NCBI GenBank assembly: GCA_015520605.1
Contig: WAPT01000019.1
Span: forward strand, 1-39,156
Reading direction: 5' to 3'
DNA length: 39,156 nucleotides
Origin: Nanobdellati archaeon
Lineage (GTDB): Archaea; EX4484-52; WAPT01
The notes beneath the pieces are model-generated. The model saw only the letters and a program-made list of their open reading frames with translations. It searched no databases and was not told the origin of the DNA. How positions within the stretch are numbered: position 1 is the stretch's first letter; the number at the start of each line of letters is the position of its first letter. Positions 26,763-35,406 of the stretch are shown here, piece after piece. The position numbers and the translations under genes are program-made.

Positions 26763-26860
26763 TGTTTTTATCGTGGTATGTCGGTGGTACTGCCAAATCT
26801 GATCATATAAAATAATTAAGACGGGCGATTGTATTGATGCTAATATATTCTAAAAAATTT

Positions 26861-26876
26861 CAATTAATTTTAATTG
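26861..26876. promoter_or_regulatory. Palindrome upstream of feoB
   Basis: CAATTAA-TT-TTAATTG is a perfect 7-bp inverted repeat in the 175-bp feoA-feoB gap, shortly upstream of a TATTTATTTG TATA-like run. It may be an operator for an iron regulator, but low-complexity AT sequence makes chance possible. Confidence 0.35.
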
Positions 26877-26937
26877 CACGTATTTATTTGATGCTTGTCC
26901 TTTTCACAACAAAACATTAACATAAAAGGGGTAAATG

Positions 26938-28872
26938 ATGAGTGAAAATATATTGATAGTGCTGGTTGGACAGCCAAACGTTGGAAAAACAACATTATTT
27001 AATGGACTAACTGGAAATAAGCAATCCGTAGGGAATTGGCCGGGGGTTACTGTTGAAAAACGCGAGGGTGTGTTGAAAATCAACAACAAGGAATTTAATG
27101 TTGTCGATTTGCCCGGGATTTATTCGTTAATCTCAGATTCTATAGATCAAAAAATAGCAAGGGATTTTTTAATAAATAATGATGATGCAATCATTTTAAA
27201 CATTATTGATACTCCAAACATAAATAGAAACTTATACCTGACCTTGCAGCTAATTGAGATGGGAAAAAGCCCGATTTTATGTTTGAATTTAATCGATGAG
27301 GCCGAAAGATTCGGGATATTTGTTGATGATAAAAAACTTAGCAAAAAACTGAACTTACCAGTCATAAAGATATCTGGCAGGTATAATTTGGGAATAGACA
27401 AATTAAAAAAAGCAATCTATAACTACGAGCCAAGGGAACCCAACACGATAAAGTATTCCCCGCTACTAGAAGAATGCATAGGCGAGATTATCGAAAAACT
27501 AAATAACACACAACTCGACAAATTTTCCAAACTCCCGAAAAGATGGATAGCAATATCGTTACTTGAGGGAGATCCAGAAATCTTAGAGACATTTAAAAAT
27601 AATGACGAGATCATAAATCACGTAATAAAATTAAAAAAAAGAGTCGAGAATGAAATAAAGCACGATATCGAGAGTTATATTGTTGAAGAAAGATACCGTG
27701 TTTGCGACGAATTATTGAGAGATGTGCTGGCTTTCAATGAGGTCTATGATGATATTGATGTCATTGTTGTGCACCCGGTTTATGGTACTATAATTTTTGT
27801 AGGCGTCATGTATTTAATGTATAATCTCGTTTTTGGTATCGGAGGGATTGTTTCGAAGATGATAAAGGAGTTTTTTGAATTCATTAGTCAGATTCTAGCT
27901 AATATTTTACCGCCTGTATGTAAGGGATTCATTATTAATGGTTTGTTGGCGGGAGTTAGTGCCGTCTTGGCATTTTACCCCCAGATAGTTTTGATTATGC
28001 TTTTCATATCGCTCTTGGAAGATTGCGGGTATCTCGCAAGAGTTGCTGCGTTGACACATTCGGTAATGTCGAAGTTCGGTCTGAGCGGAAAATCGGCTGT
28101 ACCGATGATTTTAAGTTTTGGGTGTAACGTTCCCGGCATAATGGCAACACGAATAATTGAGGATTCAAGGGAGAGGTTATCGACAATATTGGTGACTCCT
28201 TTAGTGCCATGCTCGGCGAGATTTGTGATTATTGGGTTTTTGGCAGGAGCTTTCTTTGCATCACATAAGACGTTATTCACTTTGTCGATATTACTGATGT
28301 CGTTAAGTTTGATGTTCATAGTGTCTTTTTTGGTTGAAAAGCTTTTATTCAAGGAAAATATCGATTTGTTCATATTTGAACTTCCTCCATATAGAGTACC
28401 AGATTTGAGAAACGTCTTGAAGATGACATGGGAGAGAAGTAAAGAATTTTTAATAAAAGTAGGGACAATAATCGCACTAGGTTCTCTAACTTCCTATTAT
28501 ATTTTCAACTATCCGAACATGAGAGAAAGTTATGCGGCAACTATCGGGAAGGTTCTTGAGCGTATAACCTCTTTAATGGGGTTAGATTGGAGAGGGGCAA
28601 TGGCATTAGTATTCGGAATATTCGCAAAAGAACTGGTTGTTTCTACACTGAACATTGTTTATGGAAATGTCACCAATTATTTAACTCCTTTGGAGGCATT
28701 TGTTCTATGTTTGGTTTCAGTTATCTACATCCCGTGTTTGGCAACAATTGCTACCATTTATACGGAAACTAAGAGTATAAAGTGGACATTATTTGAGATA
28801 TTTTACAACCTAATCCTTGCGACTACGATAGGCATCATTGTTTACCATCTTGGAAAATTACTTGGATTTTAA
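26938..28872 (+). CDS. feoB: Ferrous iron transport protein B (GTP-gated Fe2+ permease)
   Basis: Membrane Fe2+ transporter with a cytoplasmic G domain. G1 is GQPNVGKTT, followed by NWPGVTVEKREG (switch I) and DLPGIYSL (G3), with CLNLIDEAER in the position of G4. From about residue 270 come two Gate regions and the FeoB core: CGYLARVAAL..SKFGLSGKSAVPMILSFGCNVPGIMATR and LVTPLVPCSARF are characteristic. The track starts at ATG 26935; ATG 26938 has a better spacing to AGGGG. 644 aa is a usual length. The gene is AT-rich relative to neighbours, hinting at separate origin of feoAB. It is convergent with the KaiC-partner gene, 21 bp apart. Confidence 0.96.
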   Translation: MSENILIVLVGQPNVGKTTLFNGLTGNKQSVGNWPGVTVEKREGVLKINNKEFNVVDLPGIYSLISDSIDQKIARDFLINNDDAIILNIIDTPNINRNLYLTLQLIEMGKSPILCLNLIDEAERFGIFVDDKKLSKKLNLPVIKISGRYNLGIDKLKKAIYNYEPREPNTIKYSPLLEECIGEIIEKLNNTQLDKFSKLPKRWIAISLLEGDPEILETFKNNDEIINHVIKLKKRVENEIKHDIESYIVEERYRVCDELLRDVLAFNEVYDDIDVIVVHPVYGTIIFVGVMYLMYNLVFGIGGIVSKMIKEFFEFISQILANILPPVCKGFIINGLLAGVSAVLAFYPQIVLIMLFISLLEDCGYLARVAALTHSVMSKFGLSGKSAVPMILSFGCNVPGIMATRIIEDSRERLSTILVTPLVPCSARFVIIGFLAGAFFASHKTLFTLSILLMSLSLMFIVSFLVEKLLFKENIDLFIFELPPYRVPDLRNVLKMTWERSKEFLIKVGTIIALGSLTSYYIFNYPNMRESYAATIGKVLERITSLMGLDWRGAMALVFGIFAKELVVSTLNIVYGNVTNYLTPLEAFVLCLVSVIYIPCLATIATIYTETKSIKWTLFEIFYNLILATTIGIIVYHLGKLLGF

Positions 28873-28893
28873 AAGTTAAAAAAGAACAAATCT
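28873..28893 (-). terminator. T-rich terminator region of the KaiC-partner operon
   Basis: On the minus strand, after the stop at 28894, the sequence reads TTCTTTTTTAACTTTTAAAA, T tracts typical of archaeal termination. The complementary strand, directly after feoB, is A-rich. Confidence 0.35.
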
Positions 28894-29523
28894 CTACTTG
28901 TTTGTATCTATTTCTATAGCCTTTCTTATCTGGTGAAGCAGCTCAGCTGGGCTTTTGATCGGATACTCAAGTTTGTCGAGTATCTCTTCTATTGGCCTGC
29001 CCTTTATCACGAGTCCACCGAGTCTGTTTTTCAGTGTGTTCTTTTCCACTGGAAAGTCTGCCCCCTTGAGCCTTGATAGCACATGTACCGCCCATTCGGC
29101 ACCTAAGCTTTTCACAGCCTGCTTAGTTATTTCTATTGCGAGGTTGATCTCATCCCTGCCTGCCATGATCTCTTGGTAAGCGAGCTTTGCAAGGGCCCCC
29201 GCTGTGTGTGTTCTCCTTTCCTCGTCCTTCTCCGCTACAATTTCCTCACCCAACTTTGCTTTAAGCACCTCAGGATCAGCTCTTAACATGTTCTGCACAC
29301 TCTGTTTTGTCATACCTAGCAATGACGCTATGGTTTCGGCGCTATAACTCTTATCCTTAGCATACACTATGGCATAGCTGGCTGCCATCAAGCTTGGAAG
29401 CCATGTTAAATTGCGGTGCTCCACAAGCTTTTTTGGCCCGCCGAGTATCTCTATACTCTTAAGAAAAACTCTCATTGCCTTTGAATCAACATCCTCCACA
29501 ACGGGCTTAACCTCCACTACCAT
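28894..29523 (-). CDS. KaiC-neighbour putative regulatory protein
   Basis: A 209-aa protein that lies directly downstream of a KaiC-like ATPase gene, overlapping it by 7 nt. It has a helix-turn-helix-like region at about 75-100 (YSAETIASLLGMTKQSVQNMLRADPEVL) and is otherwise helical. Archaea have a recognised family of such proteins found beside KaiC-domain proteins (the near-KaiC probable regulatory domain, TIGR03879), and I believe this is a member, though I could not run the model. GGTGGTGAG precedes the ATG, and the overlap implies translational coupling. The likely role is as partner or output module of the KaiC-like protein; the signal is unknown. Confidence 0.7.
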   Translation of the reverse strand: MVVEVKPVVEDVDSKAMRVFLKSIEILGGPKKLVEHRNLTWLPSLMAASYAIVYAKDKSYSAETIASLLGMTKQSVQNMLRADPEVLKAKLGEEIVAEKDEERRTHTAGALAKLAYQEIMAGRDEINLAIEITKQAVKSLGAEWAVHVLSRLKGADFPVEKNTLKNRLGGLVIKGRPIEEILDKLEYPIKSPAELLHQIRKAIEIDTNK

Positions 29524-30437
29524 GACTCACCACCCCCTCCAAATTTGAGTGTGCTCTGCTTCTGCGCTTCCTTTAATAGCTCATCAAGAGAAGGCCCCAC
29601 CCTCACAAGCCCCGTCTCAGTTATCTCGAATATGTGTGTCTTAGTGTCGTGCCCGCACATCCTGCAGCCGTCAATTCTGATCAGCCTAACTATTGAGCCG
29701 ATCGGTCTTCTGTAAATATTTGCAGCATATCTACTCATAATCAGCTCTTTGGAAAGCACAATGGAACAATCGACGATGTGGCTAACTGCATAGCCTCCAG
29801 CTGCCTCAGCGGTCAACTCTTCATGCCCGCTCCTCTTTTGTGATACGAAAAGAGCTGTCTGATGTTTCAGCTTCATAAAGTTGAACAACCTTCTCACTAC
29901 ACTCCTGGCCATCATTTCCTTAGCTTCGTAAAGTCCTGTTACAGAGTCTATGACTACAGACTTGGTCTCATAAGTATCTATGGCATACTCCAACGTGTTC
30001 AGCAAACTTGAAATGTCCTCCCTCAAGATTGCGTGTGTAGCAGCATCCACCATGATTATGTTGTCCTCTATCTCATCCCATCTGATTCCCATGGCCTTTG
30101 CTCTCTCCTTAAGACCCATGCTGACGAAAGCAGCAGGAGATTCGACGGTCACAAAGCAAACTTTGTACCCTCTTGAAGCTTGTGTAACCGCGAACTGCTC
30201 AACCATGAGGCTCTTACCGGTGTCAGAAACACCCGTTATGTTGACCACCGCCAGGTAAGGTATTCCGCCTAGGGGGATCTTCTTAACCTTACCGTCCTCA
30301 ATCTTCGTTGTGAAGAACATCTCGTCAAGCCCTTCAACACCAGTCGGAATCCCAAAGAGTTTTGGGGCTCTCTTGCCAACTTCCTCTAGTGTTTCCACAG
30401 CCCCCTCTATGACTTTCGGTTGTCTTGCCCCAACCAT
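29517..30437 (-). CDS. KaiC-domain ATPase, single-domain archaeal type
   Basis: RecA-fold ATPase of the KaiC group, with one KaiC domain rather than the two of the cyanobacterial clock protein. In the 306-aa sequence Walker A is GVSDTGKS (69-76), Walker B is KSVVIDSVTG, and EKMM/SQKRSG-like strands follow in RecA order. Near the C-terminus CRMCGHDTKTH could bind a metal. The start ATG 30437 has a TTTAAA box centred about 27 bp upstream (leaderless). It forms an operon with the 209-aa putative regulator. Single-domain archaeal KaiC proteins are generally assigned to signal transduction without a known output; that is all I can infer. Confidence 0.85.
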   Translation of the reverse strand: MVGARQPKVIEGAVETLEEVGKRAPKLFGIPTGVEGLDEMFFTTKIEDGKVKKIPLGGIPYLAVVNITGVSDTGKSLMVEQFAVTQASRGYKVCFVTVESPAAFVSMGLKERAKAMGIRWDEIEDNIIMVDAATHAILREDISSLLNTLEYAIDTYETKSVVIDSVTGLYEAKEMMARSVVRRLFNFMKLKHQTALFVSQKRSGHEELTAEAAGGYAVSHIVDCSIVLSKELIMSRYAANIYRRPIGSIVRLIRIDGCRMCGHDTKTHIFEITETGLVRVGPSLDELLKEAQKQSTLKFGGGGESW

Positions 30438-30458
30438 AATTTATCATTCGGTGAGAAA

Positions 30459-30468
30459 TTTTTTAAAT
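30459..30468 (-). promoter_or_regulatory. TATA box for the KaiC-like operon
   Basis: Minus-strand ATTTAAAAAA centred about 27 bp before ATG 30437. Confidence 0.5.
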
Positions 30469-30489
30469 GAAAAGTTGAAAGCAAAAAAA

Positions 30490-30498
30490 CTTTATATT
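30490..30498 (+). promoter_or_regulatory. TATA box for trkA-trkH-deoA
   Basis: CTTTATATT centred 27 bp before ATG 30521. The ORF track start (TTG 30497) falls inside this box, which argues against it. Confidence 0.55.
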
Positions 30499-30520
30499 GG
30501 GGTTAGAACAACCATTCATT

Positions 30521-31183
30521 ATGTTTCTGAAAGGAAAGAAGCTCAATATAGTGATCATGGGCGGTGGGAAGCTGGGAGAGCATGTGGCCAAGGTCATGGA
30601 ATCCAGAGGGCACAAAGTGAATGTTATAGAAAAGAATGAAGAAAAAGCCAAGTCCCTCTCAACAAAAATAAGCGGAGTCGTGATAAACGGAGATGGTACC
30701 GACATTCTCGTGCTGAAGGAGGCGGGAATAACAAAGGCTGACGTTTTTCTCGCTCTCAGCGGGGATGACAAGGCAAACCTTATGGCCTGCGAGATTGCAA
30801 AGAGTTTTAACATCCCCAAGATAGTTGCAGTGGTTAATCAACCGGGTAACGAGGAGCTCTTCGTGAAGCTGGGTATAGGTAACATAGTGCCTGTCACGCA
30901 GCAGGTCGCCAATGCCGTTGAGAACATCATAATGAGTGATGGAAGCAGGATAATAGGTGAAATCGCCAACGGTGCCGTGAAGATAGCGGAGCTGGTCGTG
31001 AGTGAGAACTCAAAGTATGTCGGAAAAAGGTGGAGCGACATAAAGGACTTTTTTCTTGCAGGGGTGTGGAGAAACGGGACATACATTTTTCCCCATAATC
31101 ACCTGAAAATCGAGGCCGGAGATGTACTTCTTGTCGTTGCCAGAACGAAGGACATGGAAAAAATAGCCAGCAGGTTGGGATGA
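30521..31183 (+). CDS. trkA: Trk potassium uptake regulatory protein TrkA
   Basis: Cytoplasmic nucleotide-binding subunit that gates the TrkH K+ channel. The N-terminal Rossmann fold has GGGKLG (14-19) for NAD(H) binding and an acidic residue at the end of beta 2 (VNVIEKNEEKA). The C-terminal RCK/TrkA_C domain ends in HLKIEAGDVLLVVARTKDMEKI. I set the start to ATG 30521 (220 aa), not the TTG of the ORF track, because of the TATA box position. trkH begins 3 nt after its stop, so the pair is one transcription unit. Confidence 0.94.
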   Translation: MFLKGKKLNIVIMGGGKLGEHVAKVMESRGHKVNVIEKNEEKAKSLSTKISGVVINGDGTDILVLKEAGITKADVFLALSGDDKANLMACEIAKSFNIPKIVAVVNQPGNEELFVKLGIGNIVPVTQQVANAVENIIMSDGSRIIGEIANGAVKIAELVVSENSKYVGKRWSDIKDFFLAGVWRNGTYIFPHNHLKIEAGDVLLVVARTKDMEKIASRLG

Positions 31184-31186
31184 GTT

Positions 31187-32551
31187 ATGAAAAATGTCCT
31201 CGTCTATCTCGGAATGTTACTTCAGCTTGTATCTGTGTTCCCGCTTATCCCGGGAGTATTTGCATTGATACATGGTGAGTTCGGCTATGCATTTTACACA
31301 GTATCACTTCTCTATATATTTCTGGGGGTGATTCTCGAGAAGTACTTCGGAAAGGGCGGTTACGAGGATCTCTCATTTTCCGACGCATTAAAACTTACTG
31401 CACTATCGTTCATAATTATACCTGTTATCGGGGCAATACCTTATCACATCATGACGAATATGAGTATTACAGATGCCATGTTTGAAAGCATCTCTGGTTT
31501 TACGACCACAGGCCTAACGGTGATTAATGACCCTTCAACCCTTCCGAAATCTCTTCTCTTGTGGAGAAGCATGACACAGTGGATGGGTGGAATAGGTATA
31601 GTCATAGTTTTTTTGGGGATAATAAGGGAGGTCTCGACCTCCACCCTCAATATTTTCTCAGCGCAAAACATAGAGAAAAAACTGGGATATGATATCTTAT
31701 CGCTATCGAGAAGGATTTTCCACCTCTATATTTTACTCACAACTTTTGGCGTGGTGCTCTTTTTCCTCTCATCCAGAAACATTTTTCTCGCGGTCAACTA
31801 CGCGTTAACTTCCATCTCCACGGGAGGGTTTCAGCCCGTAAAGAGCTTTCCTACAGACCCTCCAATGCTTCTCTCAGCGATAGTGATGATGCTTGCGGGC
31901 AGCATCAGCTTCCTCCTGCTGGAGGATGTATTCAGGGGAAAAATAAGAAAGGCTATCACCTCTCCCCAGATTATATGGATGTCGGTATTTCTCTCCACTC
32001 TCGCAGCCTATACTTTTTTGAAAACGAAAAACATCATTCTCTCAACCTTTCAGATCGTTTCGGCTCTAACAACAACAGGATACCAAACAGCTAACTTCTC
32101 AGCAATTCCTGAGGTGGTGTTTTTCGTTTTTATCATCGCAATGATAATCGGAGGGAACACAAATTCCACCGCAGGCGGTATAAAAACGGAGAGGGCGGGG
32201 CTTGTGTTCTCCTGCATAAGATGGAGCGTTAAAAGAGCGAGCCTTCCGAGAAGAGCCATAATCCCTGTGAGGTTTGGAAGAAGGATCGTGGAGGATGAGG
32301 AGCTCAAACTTGCGCTTATCTTCATCACAACCTACCTCGCTTTCGGTACGCTTGCCTCATTCGTTATATCTCTCGATAATGTACCTTTCAGACATGCGCT
32401 TTTTCAGTCCTTCTCCGCCATAGGAACCGTGGGGCTGAGCAGCGAGAGTATAGCCGGCTATGGTTTGTTATCCAAACTAACACTTATGGTACTCATGCTT
32501 TTTGGAAGGCTGGAGATATTCCCACTGCTTGTTTTGATGGTTAAAGACTGA
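31187..32551 (+). CDS. trkH: Potassium uptake protein TrkH
   Basis: K+-translocating membrane subunit of the Trk/Ktr superfamily. Four pore loops with the selectivity-filter glycines are visible: SGFTTTGLTV, SISTGGFQPV, ALTTTGYQTA and SAIGTVGLSS. Eight or more hydrophobic segments and the length of 454 aa fit. It directly follows trkA and is itself followed 15 nt later by the AMP phosphorylase gene. Confidence 0.95.
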   Translation: MKNVLVYLGMLLQLVSVFPLIPGVFALIHGEFGYAFYTVSLLYIFLGVILEKYFGKGGYEDLSFSDALKLTALSFIIIPVIGAIPYHIMTNMSITDAMFESISGFTTTGLTVINDPSTLPKSLLLWRSMTQWMGGIGIVIVFLGIIREVSTSTLNIFSAQNIEKKLGYDILSLSRRIFHLYILLTTFGVVLFFLSSRNIFLAVNYALTSISTGGFQPVKSFPTDPPMLLSAIVMMLAGSISFLLLEDVFRGKIRKAITSPQIIWMSVFLSTLAAYTFLKTKNIILSTFQIVSALTTTGYQTANFSAIPEVVFFVFIIAMIIGGNTNSTAGGIKTERAGLVFSCIRWSVKRASLPRRAIIPVRFGRRIVEDEELKLALIFITTYLAFGTLASFVISLDNVPFRHALFQSFSAIGTVGLSSESIAGYGLLSKLTLMVLMLFGRLEIFPLLVLMVKD

Positions 32552-32566
32552 GGGGGTGATTATTGT

Positions 32567-34069
32567 ATGAAGCTGCGAATCAAACCGCTTGATTTGAACG
32601 CGAGGTATTCAATTGCTGTGGTGAACGCCAAGGATGCCTACAGACTGGGGGTTCATGCGGGAGATAGAATCGCCATAAAGTACGGAAACGAGGTGAAATA
32701 TGCGATTGTGGACACAACCTCAACACTGGTTGGTGAGGGCGAACTTGGCATAACGAGGGATATGTTGGAGTGCGGGGTAGATGAAAACCGCATAGTTGAG
32801 GTTGAGCCTGTGGCAAAACCACGGGCAGTTGAGCTCATAAAAAAGAAACTCTCTGGAGAGGAAGAGCTGAGCGAAGCGGAGATTAAAGAGATAATGCGGG
32901 ACATAGCGAATGACATGTTATCTGATGTCGAGGTGGCGGCATATATCTCAGCGGTCTATACCCACGATTACAGTGAGAACGAACTCCTCGCTGTCATAAA
33001 GGAGATGGTATCTGCAGGACTGACAGTCGAATGGAGCGCAAAGCACGTTGCGGATAAGCACAGCATAGGAGGTGTGCCCGGAAACAGGGTCTCGCCCATA
33101 GTGGTGTCTGTGGTTGCGGCATCGGGAATATTAATACCCAAAACATCTTCAAGAGCGATAACCTCCCCGGCCGGAACAGCCGACACGATGGAAGTTGTGT
33201 GTGATGTGAGCTTCAGCATAGATGAAATAAAAAAGATCGTGAAGAGAACCAAGGGCTGCCTTGTGTGGGGCGGTGCCCTTGACCTTGCCCCCATAGATGA
33301 TAAACTGATAAGGATAGAGAGACCTCTCTCGCTCGATCCGAAGGGACAGGTGCTGGCATCCGTGCTCTCCAAGAAGAAGGCAATAGGCGCAAAGCAGGTG
33401 GTCATAGATATACCTGTGGGGAACGAGGCCAAGGTGAGGAGCATGGACAGCGCAATAACGCTTGCAAGGAGATTCAAGAGAGTGGGCAGGAAACTTGGGA
33501 TGGATGTTGAGTGCACCATAACGAGGGGTGAGGAGCCCATAGGAAGGGGTGTCGGGCCGGTGCTTGAGATGCTGGACATAATGAGAATTCTCAACAATGA
33601 TGTATCCGAGCTTCACGATCTGAAAATGAAAGCCGTGATGCTCGCCGGAACCTTGCTTAAAATGTGCGGTAAGGGGGATGAACGTGTAGCGCTGAAGATT
33701 ATAGAGAGTGGAAAAGCGCTGAAAAAATTTGCCGAAATAGTTGAGGCGCAGAACGGAACCATAAACATCGATCTTGAGAGCATGGTCGGAGACAAAACGT
33801 ACGATTTTGTGGCAGAGCAAGATGGTGTGGTGCTCGACATAAGCATAAGGAGTATAGCTTCGATAGCAAGAATCGCAGGCGCTCCTGCTGATAAAGGTGC
33901 CGGTGTCTACATGTTCGTTAAGAAAGGTGAGGAGATTAAGAAAGGGCAGCGGCTCTTCAGGATCCATGCGGAAAGTGCCGTGAAGTTGAGGAATGCTGTA
34001 CGCTATGCAAAGGAGAGCATGCCTGTGCTGGTGGGGAGGAGAGAGGATCTGTTGCTCAGAAAGATATAA
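32567..34069 (+). CDS. deoA: AMP phosphorylase
   Basis: Archaeal homologue of thymidine phosphorylase that phosphorolyses AMP (and other NMPs) to ribose-1,5-bisphosphate plus base, the entry step of the nucleotide/pentose-bisphosphate pathway that ends at archaeal RuBisCO. The 500-aa protein has the archaea-specific N-terminal domain (about 1-85), then the conserved core KHSIGGVPGNRVSPIVV, SSRAITSPAGTADTMEV and the C-terminal PADKGAGVYMFVKKGEEIKKGQ. The N-terminal extension and length separate it from bacterial DeoA. GGGGGTGAT precedes the ATG. It is co-directional with trkAH; the partner enzymes (ribose-1,5-bisphosphate isomerase, type III RuBisCO) are not in the window. Confidence 0.93.
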   Translation: MKLRIKPLDLNARYSIAVVNAKDAYRLGVHAGDRIAIKYGNEVKYAIVDTTSTLVGEGELGITRDMLECGVDENRIVEVEPVAKPRAVELIKKKLSGEEELSEAEIKEIMRDIANDMLSDVEVAAYISAVYTHDYSENELLAVIKEMVSAGLTVEWSAKHVADKHSIGGVPGNRVSPIVVSVVAASGILIPKTSSRAITSPAGTADTMEVVCDVSFSIDEIKKIVKRTKGCLVWGGALDLAPIDDKLIRIERPLSLDPKGQVLASVLSKKKAIGAKQVVIDIPVGNEAKVRSMDSAITLARRFKRVGRKLGMDVECTITRGEEPIGRGVGPVLEMLDIMRILNNDVSELHDLKMKAVMLAGTLLKMCGKGDERVALKIIESGKALKKFAEIVEAQNGTINIDLESMVGDKTYDFVAEQDGVVLDISIRSIASIARIAGAPADKGAGVYMFVKKGEEIKKGQRLFRIHAESAVKLRNAVRYAKESMPVLVGRREDLLLRKI

Positions 34070-34082
34070 CAACCTTGACTCT

Positions 34083-35297
34083 TTACTCCACTATTCTTTC
34101 CTCTCCTATGAGATTCAGAACCTCATGTATCACGTCCTTTGCATGGATCCTGGAAAGAAGACCGCAGTGACAATCTCTCTCCCCGAACCTGAAACAGTTA
34201 TCGGCCCTCACACCCTCGCCGTGAATAAGGAGTGGAACATCATCACCGCTATGGTCCATTAAACTGCACGGAGTGGAATGGTCGCCCGTCACCACAATAA
34301 CACCGTCCACACCATAAATTTTGCTGAGAGCTTTATCAAACCTCTCTATGAACTCCTTTTTGCCGATGGCATCTCCGTCATGTCCGAACAGGTCGGTGGC
34401 TTTAACATGGAGAAATATAAAGTCATAGTTTTTGAGAGCATTCTTTGCTGCAAGAATCTTTGCATCTACATCGGTGTTCTTCGTGCCGGAGGCACCCCTC
34501 ACATTCAAGACATCCATTCCGAAATATCGCGCAACACCCTTGTAAAGTCCAGCACCCGCTATGCAGCAGGCCTTCAGATCATACCTCTCTCTGAAACTCT
34601 CAGCACTTCTGTACTCTCCAGCCCCCCTTACCAGAAGGTAGTTTGCGGGAGGCAGGCCTTTCTTTTCCCTCTCCCTGTTCACATCATGAGTTGAGAGGAT
34701 CCCGGCAGCTTTATCGATATATTTCTGCAGGAGTTTTGCGGTTTTTACGGCATCGGGGTTTCTGGTTTTGGGCTTTATTTTTAGTGGTTTTCTGCCGGTT
34801 TTGTGGGGATCATTTCCCTCAATCTCACTGCTTAGCCCCGAGCCCCTAATTATCAGTGCCGCCCTGTGTTCCACCCCGGCTTTAAGGATGAACTGCACAC
34901 CATCGATCTCCATCGTCAGATCTTTCTCAAATACGCTTACATCTTCTATTCTCCCAGCTCTCCTGTCCATAATTTTACCGTCCTTAATTGTGGCAAAGTT
35001 CACCCTCAGCGCGATATCACCTTTTTCGAGCTTCGCACCGATTCCCAGGGCTTCAAGCACACCCCTCCCCGGGTAGAACTCGCGGAACGGGTGGTAACCG
35101 AAAAGCTCGAAATGCGCCGGACCGGATTCAACGACAATTCCGGGATCTATCGGCACGTGAAAACCACAAATACCTTCCCTTGCAAGGTAATCCATAAAAG
35201 GTGTTGATGCGGCCTCCAGCGGCGTCTCCCCGTAAAGCTCTTTACACGGCCTGTCTCCGAGCCCGTCAAGAACGATGAAAATTATTCTGAAAGTCAT
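34083..35297 (-). CDS. apgM: 2,3-bisphosphoglycerate-independent phosphoglycerate mutase, archaeal type
   Basis: Interconverts 3- and 2-phosphoglycerate in glycolysis and gluconeogenesis; belongs to the alkaline-phosphatase superfamily. Metal and substrate segments are visible: IIFIVLDGLGDRP at the start, DPGIVVESGPAHFELFGYHP, LHVKATDLFGHDGD, and VTGDHSTPCSLMDHSGDDVPLL. The ORF track adds 14 codons; I use ATG 35297 (404 aa) because a CTTTTATATT box is centred 28 bp upstream and the family begins at about this point. The gene ends 13 bp from the convergent deoA stop. Confidence 0.93.
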   Translation of the reverse strand: MTFRIIFIVLDGLGDRPCKELYGETPLEAASTPFMDYLAREGICGFHVPIDPGIVVESGPAHFELFGYHPFREFYPGRGVLEALGIGAKLEKGDIALRVNFATIKDGKIMDRRAGRIEDVSVFEKDLTMEIDGVQFILKAGVEHRAALIIRGSGLSSEIEGNDPHKTGRKPLKIKPKTRNPDAVKTAKLLQKYIDKAAGILSTHDVNREREKKGLPPANYLLVRGAGEYRSAESFRERYDLKACCIAGAGLYKGVARYFGMDVLNVRGASGTKNTDVDAKILAAKNALKNYDFIFLHVKATDLFGHDGDAIGKKEFIERFDKALSKIYGVDGVIVVTGDHSTPCSLMDHSGDDVPLLIHGEGVRADNCFRFGERDCHCGLLSRIHAKDVIHEVLNLIGEERIVE

Positions 35298-35320
35298 AAT
35301 AATCATGATGACTTTAAGGA

Positions 35321-35330
35321 AATATAAAAG
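35321..35330 (-). promoter_or_regulatory. TATA box for apgM
   Basis: Minus-strand CTTTTATATT centred about 28 bp before ATG 35297. The longer ORF-track start would place the coding sequence across this box. Confidence 0.5.
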
Positions 35331-35406
35331 TTTATCCAAAGAACAAAAGACTGATTGTGTGTTTCAAGAATAAAATATGTTATATTTCCATAACTCATTT
35401 AAGACT

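Noticed and set aside
33149-34072. 307-aa minus-strand ORF
   Set aside because: Shadow of deoA; His/Tyr/Leu-rich nonsense composition and no family resemblance.
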